A DNA stretch of 64,000 nt from Delphinapterus leucas (GCF_002288925.2 NW_022098069.1:71590099-71654098); one strand, 5' to 3'; positions 48,559 to 61,555 are shown, counted from the stretch's first letter. Notes: a model not told the origin generated them from the letters alone. Program-made: numbers and translations.

Positions 48559-50737
48559 TTTATCAAGTCAAAATAGAAGAAAATAACTTTTCACCTCATT
48601 TTTGCACTTCTTTTGACTTATTTTAGAATTAGTAATATAAAATAATTAAAGTATTTTAGGAGCCCCAAACCTATCTATGTTGGTTGTAAGAACTTAATTT
48701 GTCATCAAAATTACTTAGCTGTGTTGTTTTTCTCCTCAGTCTCTTGTCAAGCTGGATTTATGTAGAAATTTAGGACTAGATCTTATGTCAGCCTCTAGGA
48801 AATAAAGCTTGGATATGAGCCAATAATATAATTCTACTATTTGGGAAAATGGTACTCGTGCAATTGTTTTTGTTCCTTCAACTGTAACGGTAATTTTTCA
48901 AAAGTTTTTTAACTTTTTATTCAAGCTAATCCAAAATGGAATTTTATTTTAATTGCTTTGTGACTGAAACAATTTGCAGAAAATATGTGCCTTGTTAAGC
49001 CAATATCCAGGGAAGACTGCATGCAGACGGTTTCTACAACCATATATATAGTGGCATGCTTAATAGATATAATATACTTAGGTATTTCTGTTCTTCTCAG
49101 ATTAAAGGTAAAACAGAAATATAAACTAGACCAGTAGTTCTGCATCTTTCACAATTTATTTCTCCCAAATAGTCTATCAACTAATCAAGTTTCCAAATTA
49201 TTATAAAGTGAGTAACGTTTTATAGCATAACTTTGGGAATTAATATGTGTTCAAAATTTTTTTCTTTGGAATTTAGAAGCACCATAATTTGATTTCATTA
49301 AAAATATCCATAAAGCTTCATTTCTTCTGTGATTTATAGTAAAGGCAATTTGATGTCATTTGTAATATAAGGGTAAATGGGGACTTTGATTTAAAACAAG
49401 TGATCTTTTCTGTACTATCACCTTTAAATCTGTCAATGAAATAAGGTGGAAAAGAGTATTTAAAATTAATGCATTTTCACGCTACACACACATATATGAT
49501 AACAGTTATATTTATAATACATATATATATAAATGTAAATTTATGTATACATGATGTACATATATGTTATTGAAGAGACTGCAGTAGTTCTGCCTTTCTG
49601 AGATTGCAGGATGTTAAGATGAATGAAGTGTTTGAGGAAGATAATTTTAGCATCAAGATGTAGACAGCTTTGCAACAGGAAAAAGGCTTGGTGATAAGCA
49701 TTATTCTAAGAGAGGCTATTTTAGTCATCCTTTTTTCAGGAGGGCCACCGATAACAATGACAATGACATTCTGAAAGCTGAGAAGCTGCAATGCACAGGG
49801 AATGCACAAAGCCATTATTCGCACCTATTGAATATTCACATTGGTTTTACTGAATTTTGAGTCTTTCAGATTTTGAAAAATCAATTATTTATTATTATTA
49901 CTATTATTATTACTAATATATTTCCACTTTCTATATCCAAGTATTATATTTTTCCAATTCCTTTTTTCTTTCAGATTCACACTTTGCTTTTTATTTCATA
50001 GCGTTCTTATTGTCCATCTCTACAAGACTAGGTTCTGTGTACCTGTAACACACACACATGATGTCTTGAGCTCCAGCCTTTCTTCCTGTTGCAAAGATTT
50101 CCTCATCTGGGATATATAATTACCTTCCTCAAATACTTTATCTCCTTGTGACCCCTCATATCAGATTTATCCCAAATCTCCTATTGCATAACAGTAGTCA
50201 CATTACAGGTATCTCAGATTAGCTAATAAACATATATGCCTTTACTTTCTGGGCAGTGTGGTTAGAAGTGAATGGAGTTTGTAATGAGATAGACTTTAGG
50301 GAAATTCATCATCTGAATTTCTCCTGGCCTCAAAATGGTAGCTATAGAGGATTGAGTGATAATTCAAATTTCACTGGCTGGTTCCTTCATTTTCAAATCC
50401 TATAATCTCTAGGAATTCCCTAGAGTATCTACTATGTGTTTATGATGCTTCCACCCACTAGCCTGTCCTGGTAGTCCAAGGTGTGTATTACTGATGTCCT
50501 ACTCTTGCTTGTAAGACAAGAGGCCTCTGTTTCACCAGGTCTCTCCTTGATCCCACATATTGCCACAGCTGGTGGCACAAAGTTCAGATTCTCTTCCTTT
50601 ACTTTGCTCTTTTTTAGAAGAGTTCTAAGAAGTCTTGTAGTGATTTACCAAAAATTACCTATAACCCTGTTTACTCTTGCTGTCTCTGCATAATTATAAA
50701 TAGCTATCTCTTTTGCTCTCAAAAGTAGCTAGTTGCG
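48559..50737. other. Low-copy intergenic DNA
   Basis: AT-rich with a TA-rich tract near 49490-49565 and an ATT tract near 49885-49915. No gene recognised. Confidence 0.5.
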
Positions 50738-50922
50738 GACTCACAGGTACAGAGAACAAACTAGTTGTTACCAGTGGTTGGGGATATAGGGATGGGGAAG
50801 TGGGGAGTCCAAATTATTAGGTATAAGGCTACAAGGGTGTATTGTACAACATGGGGAATATAGCCAGTATTTTATAATAACTGTAAATGGAGTGTAACCC
50901 TTACAAATTGTATGTAAAAAAG
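50738..50922 (+). mobile_element. L1 3'UTR fragment
   Basis: 'cggactcacaggtacagaga', 'gttaccagtggttggggata' and 'gtattgtacaacatggggaa' follow the 3'UTR order of older L1s. Confidence 0.65.
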
Positions 50923-51884
50923 GAGCGTAGTTGGGACAAGAAATTATATGGTCACTTAGTTAATCAGGTCTTTCTGCCTCATTACCTTCCCTTTCCTTTC
51001 CAACCACACTCCCCCCACCCCCCGCAAAACAAAACAAAACAAACCCTCTCTGTGGTCCTTAAAAAGGAATTCAAATATTGAAGACCAAAGAGAAAGAGGC
51101 TGGGAAACAAATTCCAGTTTCAGCTATCACAACACTAGCCCACCCTTAGAAGACAACTACACCTTTCTTCCTGGGTTGTTCATATAGTGTTTCACTTAGA
51201 TTTGTTCTTTCTAAGAAGGTTCTTCAGTGTCATATGGAAAAAGACTTCTGGCAATCTAGGCTCTCAGAAATTCTCCAGGTATGTGTAAATTATATTTGAG
51301 CACTGTCCTCTAGTTCCAAACACCACACAGCCACCCCTCTATAAATCCAAATTTGTCATCTAAGCTCTTACCAGCACTCCATCCCATGCAGTCTCATTCT
51401 CCCACTGCACTATTTTAGCTATTTATTTATTTTAACTTCCATATGGCACCTCTTCCTAAGCCAAATTAATTTGCTTAATACCCTACAATCTTTATTTTCT
51501 TCTTTCAATTGCAGTACCCCTTGCATAATCCCATTCCCTCAGTGTAGAAAATATTTCCCCTTAAATTGTGTCAGTATATGTCTATTAATTCAACTGGTGT
51601 CTATTGAGTGCCCCAAATGCCACAGGTACAGGACTAAATGATATTTCTGAACTCTTTACCAATTGTACCTCACATCTTTTCAGGACAATGTTATCTAACG
51701 CTTTTGTTACACTTGACAGTGGCTCCAGCTTCCAGCATCCTGACATATGTTTCAATTTCATATAACATAAGTTGGCATAAACATTGACTAGCATTTGTTT
51801 TCAATTTTCTCAACTTTTCATCTATCATTTTAAATTATATGACAAGTATAATATGTACTAATTAATTCATATTATCTCATAGTG
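50923..51884. other. Low-copy intergenic DNA
   Basis: A short C-rich then AAAAC-repeat stretch is at 51008-51045. Otherwise unassigned. Confidence 0.5.
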
Positions 51885-52631
51885 CCTAGTGCAGTGTTCC
51901 CATCAAATGCCCCATGAATTAATGGTTGATGCTAGGGCTGATGTTGAGAATATACAGATAAGCCTGGAACATCTTGTATTGCCAGAAAGTAAGGAAATGC
52001 TCAAACAAACAAACAAAATACAACACACACACAATACATACTGTGATGAGTGTATGTTAAAGGAACCAAGTGAAAGAGCTCCCAGTGGCATAAGCCAAAG
52101 CAATTTGAACAACAAAATAGTGTTAGACCATAACCCGAAGTATAAAATACATATCCATGAGTCCAAACAAATGACTTAATAGTGAATGAATGAAAAATAA
52201 CTAACTAAATAAATATGAATAGATACACTTCTTAAGAAGAATAATTCCAAATAATTTATATAGTGTGAAAGGATAATCAAAATGGAATTGGTATTGTGAA
52301 GAGAGTTCTCTAAAATGAAGCCAGAAGGTCACTGAGGAATTAGGACTTATGAATGTCTCATCCTGGATAGAATCTGCCCTTTTGACCACTTATTGTTTTA
52401 ACAAAGACATCCAGAACATTTGCCAGAAACTCAAGATTGTTATCAGACCTTTACCCTAAACTAACTTATGAATCCTTAAGGAAAAATATCAGTCACCTGG
52501 CAGCTTTAACAATCTTGTGGCTCTTTGTCTTTATAAGCCCCTGACTCTTTCTCTTCCCTGGAACACTCTTTAGGTTTTACCCTCTTTGCAGCCTTGATAC
52601 TAATTATTGTTAACAATAGATGATACTACCC

Positions 52632-53275
52632 TTGTATTAAGGTTCTCCAGAGAAACAGAGAGCACAAAATTGTGTGTAATACATACAGAAAGAGAGAGAG
52701 ATTTATTTTAAGGTATTGACTCATGCAGTTGTAGAAGCTTGGTAATTCAAAAACCTGCAGGGTAGGTTAGCAGGCTGGAGACTAGGGGAAGAGGTGCAGT
52801 TTTTTGTTTGTTTTTTTTTTTGCGGTACGCGAGCCTCTCACCGTTGTGGCCTCCCCCGTTGCGGAGCACAGGCTCCGGACGCGCAGGCTCAGCGGCCACG
52901 GCTCACGAGCCCAGCTGCTCCGCGGTATGTGGGATCTTCCCACACCGGGGCACGAACCCGTGTCCCCTGCATCGGCAGGCGGACTCTCAACCACTGCGCC
53001 ACCAGGGAAGCCCGAGCTGCAGTCTGAGTCCAAGGACAGGCTGCTGACAGAATTCCTTTTGGCTCAGGGGAGGTAAGTCTTTTCTATCAAGACTTTCAGC
53101 TAATTGAATGAGGCCCACTCACTTTGTGGAAGGTAATCTGCTTTACTCAGTCCACCAATTTAAATGTAAATCTCATGCAAAAACACCCTCACCAAAACAT
53201 CCAGAACAACGTTTGATCAAATATCTGGGCACCATGGCCCAGCCAAGTTAACACATAAAATTAACCGTCACACTC
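52632..53275. mobile_element. Unnamed ancient interspersed repeat split by a SINE
   Basis: 'aaggttctccagagaaacag' and 'gagatttattttaaggtatt' (52632-52800), then after the SINE 'gaatgaggcccactcacttt', 'aaatgtaaatctcatgcaaa', and 'tgggcaccatggcccagcca' up to 53275. I recognise this as a common mammalian repeat but cannot name the family with confidence. Confidence 0.65.
52801..53013 (-). mobile_element. CHR-1-type SINE, antisense, nested
   Basis: The T-rich tail (52801-52821) and the head end at 53013. The 10-bp flanks gaggtgcagt (52791-52800) and gagctgcagt (53014-53023) are the target-site duplication with one mismatch. Confidence 0.93.
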
Positions 53276-53930
53276 CTCTAGAGATTAAGGATAACTACCC
53301 TTCCTTTAAATGTGAGCTGTTTGTTTGTGAATTCCTCCAGTGAGTGCAGTTTGGAAAGAGGGGCAAAAGAATAACTTTACAGTGGAAAAACCTGAATAAC
53401 TACCTGTCAGGTGATCAAGGTAAACATCAGCAAAGATAAACCATGCTGATGTGTGTGCCCTCAGTATGATGTGATTAAAGTGGCACTTTACCTCTGTGTT
53501 CTCTAATAATCAAAATCCCAGTCTAATTATGAGAGAAACATCAGACAAACTCCAGTTGATGAGTAGTAAACAAAATACTTGATCAGTACTCCTCGAAACT
53601 ACCAAGGTTATCAAAAACAGGGAAGTTCTTAGAAACTGTCACAGCCTGCAGAAGCCTAAGGAGATGATGACTAAATGTATCATGGTATCCTGGGGGGATT
53701 CTGGTACAGAAAAAGGCCATTAGGTAAAAACTAAGAAATCCGAATAAAGTATGGACTTTTTCAGTAATAATGTTACTATATTGATTCATTAGTTGTAGCA
53801 AACGTATCACACTAATGTAAGACATTAATAGGGGAAACTAGGTGTGGGTGTTGGAGGAACTCTCTGTACTGTTCTTACAAAGTTTCCGTAAATTTAAAAC
53901 TCTCCTAAAATAAAATGTTTTTCACAAAGA

Positions 53931-55474
53931 AAATTAAGGAAACAAAACAAAAATGTATGTGGATTTTTACATCAGACAGACCTTTAAACAAGAAGGCCTA
54001 AACTGTCATAATTTTATTATTCACATTTCAGAAGACTGTAGAGAAAGTAAATTACAAAATGAATATGTAGACTTACTGACAAATTGGCACATAATATGAG
54101 CTCTATAATGTTAATTTCCTCACTCTGCTCATACTTCTTCAACAAAAGGTGTTTGGCTTATTATTATTGTTATTTTAAGTAAAAACGCCAGCAGTTCATT
54201 GCAAAACAATAAGTGATTGATTCATTGAGAAAATTAATTTTATTTAAGCCTGCAGCTCTACCATACATACTTATTTAAAAATCTCCATTAAACATATATA
54301 ATCACTAATGGGAGGGAAGCAAAAAGCTCTCCATGGCGAGAACAACTTTTCAATGCAGGTAATCAATATTCTTGGAACATCTCAAAAGAAAAGGCTAAAA
54401 GGAAAAGAAATCAAATAACCTACCATTGGCAGCATATGATGCTATATACTTAAACTGATGTATGTTGAATCTCGCAGTCTCTGTGGCATTTAGCAGAAAA
54501 ATCTCTTTACCAGAACTCTCAGGTGAGCTAATATGCACAGCAGACACATTTAAGTCAGACTGCTTCAGTGGAGGAAGCTCTGTTGGTGGTCACAGACAAC
54601 CAAAGATTCAGGTAAAAGAAATTCTGAATTAGGCAGCCTCCAATTTAATTATCCCCTGCACTGCCTCCCTCCCCACGCCCCCCCAAACACACACACACAC
54701 TATCACACTCTTGTCTCTCTCTCTCAGAGAGTCTATGTCCAACAGTTTGGATTTCAGGTTGATTTGACTGTACCTATATACTCATAAACTTAAAAACAGA
54801 CAGATTAAGTGTGTGTGTCTAAGCTAGAAGTGCTCTTATTTTCAGACAGATGGCCATGAATTCAAATAATTTGCTTTGGGGAAATAATCCAAACATATTT
54901 TATCTGCCTACATCCTAGGCAGCGTGAAGCACTACATACAGCTGGGGTCAGTGCTTATGCTACAAGCCATTAAATACCCCATGGTTCTTGTTAAAGGACA
55001 TTATTTTCAACTGTGTGCCATGTGGCTCATCCCCGCTGTCCATCAGATGGTTGAAATGATGTGTGAGTAGAGGAGTTTGTATATATGACAATACACACAT
55101 ACACATAAAATCTTAAATGTGTGCAAGCAATTTAAAAAAATCCTAAAAACCTTTAAGAAGGAATAAAAAAAGTATTAGGTGAGATATATGTGGATGTCTT
55201 TTCATTTTACTATCTTCATTCTTGATTTTACATCAGAAAAGTTTAATAACGATGTATTTAGAAAATTTATTTTCAAAGCAAGTAAATAATTTGTATATTA
55301 CCAGCTTGACTTACTTCAAGTCAATTTTAAAGTTTACTAAATATTTTTTTGAAAGAACAATACCGAGCATTCTCAGTTTAGTAGTTACATGCTGTTTGTA
55401 CTTAAATGCATATCTAATCAAATTTATATTATTCACCATTGGCATATAAATGTAAGTAACACCTATAAACATAT
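53931..55474. other. Low-copy intergenic DNA
   Basis: No repeat recognised except a CA/TC tract near 54690-54726. The part at 54100-54620 is compositionally even and free of obvious repeats. Confidence 0.5.
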
Positions 55475-55605
55475 CTTAAGTTTATAAAGCACTTTCTATT
55501 ATGTGAGGCACATTTGCAACCACTAACTCACTCATTTATATCTCTCCACAATCCTGTGAATTAAATGAATATAGGCATTATTTTTTGTATTTTATAGATA
55601 ATAAC
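55475..55605 (-). mobile_element. MIR fragment, antisense
   Basis: 'tataaagcactttctattat', 'ccactaactcactcatttat' and 'cacaatcctgtgaattaaat' in antisense MIR order. Confidence 0.6.
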
Positions 55606-55644
55606 AACTTACAGGTCTAGAGTTCTTAACATATTCCAAAATTT

Positions 55645-55830
55645 ATTTTAAGTTTTAAAAAAATATTAAATCTTTCATCCTTACACAATCCTGAGAGGTA
55701 GTGTGTTACAGTATCCTCATTTTACAAATGAGGAAACTGAGGAATAGAGAGTTTAAATATTTTATGTAAGGCCGTTCAGGCAGTAGCCACAAGATCCAAA
55801 ATTCAGATACAGGTAGTGTGACTCCAGAGT
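55645..55830 (-). mobile_element. MIR, antisense
   Basis: 'cacaatcctgagaggtagtg', 'tcattttacaaatgaggaaa' and 'gtgtgactccagagtgtgaa' match antisense MIR. Confidence 0.85.
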
Positions 55831-56009
55831 GTGAACCTGAACAATTATGTTATATTGTTTTTATAGGACAGGTACAAAAATCAAGCAACTGACAAAACAA
55901 ATACAAAACAATGGCATTGAATGAATTGCTTAAATTCGTAGAGCCAATTAAGTGATGTTTTTAGGATTTTGGGCAACTCAGAGATTAAGGATTCATTTTG
56001 ACTTCAGGC

Positions 56010-56660
56010 AAATTTTGGTTCAAACCAAGGCCCTGCCATTTGATAGCTGTGTAAACTTGCAAAGTTTAATGTCTCTGAACTTCATTCCTTATCTTCAAAA
56101 TAAGGGTGCTAATATTTATTTCATAAATTTATTTCAGTAATTAAATGTGTTTATGTTACCAAGCAGGGGCTCACTGGCCGACATGCATAGAAGCCAATAC
56201 TATATAGCACCAGCTTTTGAGGAAAGAAAAGGCTTTATTGTGAGGTAGACTGGCAGGGAAACAGTATCAAATCTGTCTCCCCATCTGGGGATCTGGGGTT
56301 CGGTCAAACCTTTATGAGCTAGGCGAGGAGGGTTGGTATGCAGAAGCATTGGCGGTTTTTATTGGAGGGCTTTGGAACTTGGCCATTTATGCTAACGTAT
56401 GGGAAAGGGGGATTCAGCACAGGATCTTCCTAGACAATGGACCCTTCACTTCTGAAAGCGTTCCAGCGGTCAGGGGCTGGTCATATCCCAGGCAAAATTT
56501 TCTTTTCTGCGCATGCTTTACCTGCATGACTTGCAGTTTCTCTGTGAAAAACAATTTAGTATCTTGTTATCCACCGAGTAGGTAGGACCAGTTTGGGCTG
56601 GTCCTGCAGTTACATTGACATATATAAAACACTTGGCATATAATAAATTTTCAAAAAATA
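56010..56660 (+). mobile_element. MIR split by a solo LTR
   Basis: 'ttggttcaaaccaaggccct', 'tagctgtgtaaacttgcaaa' and 'taaatgtgttta' (to 56153) continue after the LTR with 'tataaaacacttggcatata' and 'ataaattttc' (56621-56660), which is the expected MIR 3' part. Confidence 0.8.
56154..56620 (-). mobile_element. Solo LTR of an endogenous retrovirus (ERV1-like), antisense
   Basis: 467 bp that starts TG and ends CA on the minus strand. The plus strand shows TTTATT at 56234-56239, the reverse complement of a poly(A) signal located about 80 nt before the minus-strand 3' end. An upstream caataaaaac could be the TATA-like element. No internal viral genes flank it. The 4-bp flanks ttta/tata are nearly identical. 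The class is inferred from its length and architecture. Confidence 0.72.
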
Positions 56661-57499
56661 GTAGCTAAGTACACAAATTAAAAGGCAGGTTTTTTTCAAA
56701 CTTAAGAATTGAATTATTTCATGGCAAGTGTAGTTATTTTATTAGATTTAATGACTTACAATGTTTGGTCTTTTAAATACAGGAATTAAAGATATGACTA
56801 TATTTTTTAAAATTTGGAAACGTTAAAATTAACAGAGATTCAAAGACATTTCCGCAAAATATTAAAGATTATGATTGCATTTATAATGCTTCAAAGCAGT
56901 TAGCTCACGTTGTATATTTTTTAATAGGAATTGGAGATGAAACATTTAAAGATACACAGAGAATTAGGGGGCGATTAACTTGACCATAAGTTTCCTGCCT
57001 TATATTGGGTTTACCTTCTCAAAGGTTCCATCTTCATATTCTGACTTCTTGGAAAATATGTGATGGGAAAAAATAAGGCAGAAGGTATGAAAATTCTTTT
57101 GCATGTATTTTAACCAGGAATATGTCTGTTCCTCCAATTGCCTATAGAAAAATCTTATATAATGTGTTTTTTAAAAAGTTTTGGTTAATTTTGTTGTAAC
57201 AACTTTTATTATTTTCTAATTATTTCCTTTAGTTATCCTCTTCCACAATATCCTTTGCTAATGATTCCCTGTCCACATTTTTGGGTCCAACTTCATGTAA
57301 TCTATTAGTATTTATTCAACACTTATACATTTAGCTATAATGGAAATAGATGCATACACTGTGGGCTCTGTACACAAGGACCTGTAACATGTTTGGGAAT
57401 TTAAGAACAATGCACATTAAACATTCATCAAAAAATCAAGGCAATGTGCGTGTACACTTTTCATAATGAAAGGGTTCAGAGAAGAGTAACAATGAAGTT
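56661..57499. other. Low-copy intergenic DNA
   Basis: Nothing recognised. Confidence 0.5.
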
Positions 57500-57760
57500 A
57501 GTGATAACAAGGAACTTTTATTAATTATTTACTCTGTGCCACACACTTCTTATGTCCTCTTTCACCTAATACTCTCAACAACTGTAAGAGTTAAGTATTA
57601 TTAGCTCCTCACTTCATCATTAAAACAACTGAGACACAGAAAGGTTAAGTAGTTTGCCCTTGATCGTGCAGATATTAAACAGTGCAGTTGGGATGGGAAG
57701 TCAGGCAGCTGGACTCCAGAGTCAACACACAGAACTACATTGCTAATGCTGTAGCTGCCT
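57500..57760 (-). mobile_element. MIR, antisense
   Basis: 'tttactctgtgccacacact', 'actgagacacagaaaggtta' and 'ggcagctggactccagagtc' in antisense MIR order. Confidence 0.88.
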
Positions 57761-58857
57761 TATGACCAGAGGAGACTAGTAAGAGGATAGAGAAGGATAG
57801 AGTCTATGATGGAAGAAGGGGAGGGAGGAAAATGTATGACAAAAGAGAGCACAAAGGAGGTAGAGTTTGGAAGTCATAGAAATGTGTATTTCTCAAGATA
57901 GTATAATGGAACATAACACCCAGCCAGATAGAGGTGGTTATATTTCATAAAACTTTTGAAGATTTTGTGGAAATAAATTATTTAATGAAATAGGTACTAA
58001 TACAAGAGTCCTCTTCAAGCTAATTAAAGATGTATGAAGAAGGAAAGCAATCAGAATTAGAAAAGACATGTAGGAGACAATTTCTGCAGTATACGTGGGA
58101 TGCAATTTAGACGTGAATTTGCATGATGGCAATGGAAAAAAGAAAAAATGGGAAGAAAGCAAGAGCTATTTGGAATAAAGTTAATTTTTATATAAACATC
58201 TGTTTATGACATAGCATAGGCAGCCACCCTCACCACAATTAAAAATACAGTGATCTGCACCCCACGCCTCATTAATTTTTCTTCTAACCATCATCACCTC
58301 AGTCACTGGAGTCATTCATGAAGTCTTCTCATTTGGCCCCATATGTAATCGTAAGAGCCTTGTCTTCTTTACCTTGTCATTTAAGATAATGTTTCCAAGT
58401 CCACAGCTTTTCCTTGCTGAGCCCTTCAGAACATTCGAAGAGCAATAATTGCAGTAATAATCTTGTGCTGGATTTTGCTTCCTTTTATCTACAGTCTGCT
58501 TTTGAACTATTCCTAGATGTTTCTGCATCAATATTACTTTTATGATTTCACTATTCTGTATAATTATACCTAAGAGATGTCATCCATATACCACAACCCT
58601 GCACCCATAGAATTTAATTAATATTTACCTTATATACCTAAAACTGTAATATTGTCCAAGAGATAATGATTTGTCATATCAAATGCACTGAATTGAGTCA
58701 GAAACCAAGTTTTTCTTTGAGTTGTGCTAGAGCTAATTAGAAGACATAATAACTATAGGATATCCACTAAAGTTCAGATATTAAGCTTTGTGCTATAAGA
58801 GATACACAAACAAGATGAAAATTTAACTCTCAAAAGCTTTAAAATCTAGAAAATACA
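57761..58857. other. Low-copy intergenic DNA
   Basis: Nothing recognised. The open frames are short. Confidence 0.5.
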
Positions 58858-58859
58858 TA

Positions 58860-59745
58860 CAGTTGACCCTTGAACAACATGGGTTTGAACTGCTTGGGTC
58901 CACTTATACATGGGTCTTTTTCAATAAATGTACAAAAATATACATGTACAACATTGAGTGCGAGACTTGTATTGAAGCGACTAGCCTATTCTTACATAGG
59001 CATAATGTGAATCATATTTAATATAAAACTAAGAATGTGTGAGGTTTTTTACTGTTTTATGACTTTGCTTCAAAGAATTACATCACTGTATAGTATGCCC
59101 CTTCTTGTAACTGGAGAAACTTCCTATCAGCCTTTCATAACAAGTGATTTTTTTAAAAAATGTAATGTTTCCAAAACTGTATTATGAATATGACTATAAT
59201 ACCATATACTATAAAAATTTTATAATGATTCATTTATTAGTGTATAAGCTAGGCTACCATGAATCATTCATACTGCTGCTTCATCATCAATAAATCGCTA
59301 TACCTGTTAATAATGCATTACTTTCTCATATTATCTTTTTATTTTTGATGTCTGGTGTTAGTAGGTATAGCACATACAGTGTTTTGTATCATTTAAGACA
59401 ATATTGATGTAGGTACTGATGAACAGATGATGCATCTTGTAAACAGAGGATGTAAACTTATGATATCAATAAATACACTGCAGTACTATAAATTTAGTTT
59501 CTCTTCCTTGTGATTTTCTTAATGATATTTCTTTTTTCTGTAGCTTATTTTATTGTAAGAATGTAATATGTAATACATAAAGTGTACAAACTATGTGTTA
59601 ATGGACTGTTTATGCTATTGGTAAGGCTTCTGGTCAACAGTAGGTTTTAGTAATTAAGTTTTGGGGGAGTCAAAAGTTATATGTGGATTTTTCAACTGTG
59701 CAGGGGTCAATGCCTCTAACCCGTGCAATGTTCAAGGGTCAACTG
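58860..59745 (+). mobile_element. Tigger-type (TcMar/MER2-like) DNA transposon
   Basis: Inverted ends cagttgacccttgaacaaca (58860-58879) and gttcaagggtcaactg (59730-59745) are flanked by TA dinucleotides (58858-58859 and 59746-59747), the mariner-class duplication. 886 bp is longer than MER2, so it may be a Tigger2-like internal-deletion form. There is no transposase frame; it is a fossil. Confidence 0.9.
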
Positions 59746-59747
59746 TA

Positions 59748-60029
59748 GATATGTCTCCAAATGATCATAATAAATAGAAAAGAAGGAGTCTAAAGTAGTA
59801 GTAATACTTAAAGTCTGAAGAAAAACCATAATCTGTTGAGGACATAGAAATGTTTATGGAGAAAGAGTATTTGGTTGGACCTCAAATAATAGCTAAGATT
59901 TAGACAAGAATTCAAGGCTGAGTTGAGGAAAGGAATACAGTGAAATTTTAGAGTGCACATTCAGGAGGTTTTGTGTAGGAAAAACCTACACAAAAATTTT
60001 GTGTAGAAAATGTGTGGAGGAGAGAGAAA
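59748..60029. other. Low-copy intergenic DNA
   Basis: Nothing recognised, except a short self-complementary cctacacaaaa/ttttgtgtagg patch near 59970-60005. Confidence 0.45.
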
Positions 60030-60180
60030 AAAGATAACAGCTAGCATTTGTTAAGTACATTCTGTGTCCAAGACACCTTGTAAAACACTTCACGTGAAAT
60101 ATCTCAACCTCTTTTTCAGCATCCTAATGATGTAGTGACTATTATTATTAATTTGTAAGTAAAGAAATAAACTAGTAAAA
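60030..60180 (-). mobile_element. MIR fragment, antisense
   Basis: 'acagctagcatttgttaagt', 'tgtgtccaagacaccttgta' and 'catcctaatgatgtagtgac' fit antisense MIR. Confidence 0.75.
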
Positions 60181-61139
60181 AAAAATAAAGTACTAAATCA
60201 CTGAAGCAGATTCTGCCAGTGCCCCACCTATATCATCTTGGCCTACTTGGGGGCCAACAGACAATTCCCATAGTCACAGAAATTGTCCTGCATCTCTGTG
60301 TGTAAGGGTGCTCTTTGGCTAAAATGTGTTTGGCTCACTCTGGAGCAATGCTCAGTCAACTAGGGACAAGTGCTGGCACAATTCTAAAACATGTTCCACA
60401 CAATCTTCCAGAAGATCTCTAGTGAAATTAAGCTCCAGTTACCTTTAAGTATAACCCACCGATTAACACACCCTTTGTGACTTTCTCCTCTCCTCTATTT
60501 CATTTGCCTACTCCCTAATAGTTCTTCCTGTGTTTATCTTCCAACATGTCATTGTTTGACTTACATAACAAAAAATGATTAAGATATCTAAAGCAGAAGA
60601 GTAATATCAGCCACAGTACTGAAAAATTACTCTCTCACACACACTTTTCAGACCTGAACCAATTCTCAGATCTAGAGGCTGTTGATTGAAAGGGAGATCA
60701 GGAGCCCTTGAGAAAGACTCTGCAGTGCTACAGAAGGAATATGAAATACATGTTTTCCAAATCATTTCCCCAAAGGGCTTTTGACATTTACTTGAGTAAC
60801 TGGACACTGGGTAAAAGGCATATACATATTTTAAGGGCTCTTGGACACATGATCTGAACTGACACTAATGCCAGGGGAATCAAAACACCATTGTGTCCTC
60901 CTTGTTAGAACAGGGGTATGCAGTGGTCAGATAACACATGGATTCTTGAGCCATGTCTGTGTTTAAGTCAATTCATTGAGTCTACCAGACCCACAGTCCA
61001 CACTGTGGTTAAGTTCCACAGTTCCTGAGTGTACGATTGAGAGGGACATGTTAGCTACAGAGAGAACTCTCAGATTGTTTCCGTGATACGTAAGAGCCAT
61101 GGGAGGGTGAAGTAAAACCCTGGATAAGAGTTTTCATCA
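60181..61139. other. Low-copy intergenic DNA
   Basis: The last 250 bp may belong to the LTR that ends at 61272. No gene. Confidence 0.45.
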
Positions 61140-61272
61140 GAGCCCAGCCATTCTGGCATCCTTATTTCAGATTTCTAGCCTCCAGTAGGGTGAGAAATAA
61201 ATTTGTGTTGCTTATAAGCTACCTAGTCTATGGCACCTGGTTATAGCAGTAGCCTGAAATGATGAAGACATC
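61140..61272 (+). mobile_element. MLT1-type (ERVL-MaLR) LTR, 3' end
   Basis: 'tctagcctccagtagggtga', AATAAA at 61196-61201, then 'gcttataagctacctagtct' are hallmarks of MLT1 LTR ends. The 5' limit is unclear. Confidence 0.7.
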
Positions 61273-61377
61273 AACCTATCCAGACAGTCTGCAGACCCAA
61301 ACCACATGTCCTATTTTTCACTCCTCATTTATGAGACCATGTATCAGCTCTGCTCCACATCACCTAGATCCTTGTTA

Positions 61378-61555
61378 CAGAGTATGATCCATAGACCTGT
61401 GGCATTGGTATCATCTGGTAGTTTGTTAGAAATGCAGAATCTCAGCTCCCTTCTCCGCCCCACCCCTGGGCCCCTGTCCTAGACCAACTGAACCAGAACC
61501 CACATTTTAATAAGATCCCAGATGATATTTGTACACTACTGTTTAGGAAGCACTG
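61378..61555 (+). mobile_element. MER5-type (hAT) element
   Basis: 'tcatctggtagtttgttaga', 'aatgcagaatctcagctccc' and 'tttaggaagcactg' match MER5A/MER5B style. Confidence 0.75.

Larger units (their letters stand above)
51885..53930 (+). mobile_element. Old L1M/HAL1-type 3' region, interrupted by nested repeats
   Basis: The 3' part (53380-53930) shows 'ggcactttacctctgtgttc', 'agaaaaaggccattaggtaa' and the terminal 'actctcctaaaataaaatgt' of old L1M/HAL1 ends. The 5' part (51885-52400) is similar in style. The stretch 52400-52631 may be a separate LTR-like piece (TATA-like tttataagcccc at about 52532). The 52632-53275 repeat lies within. Confidence 0.5.
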
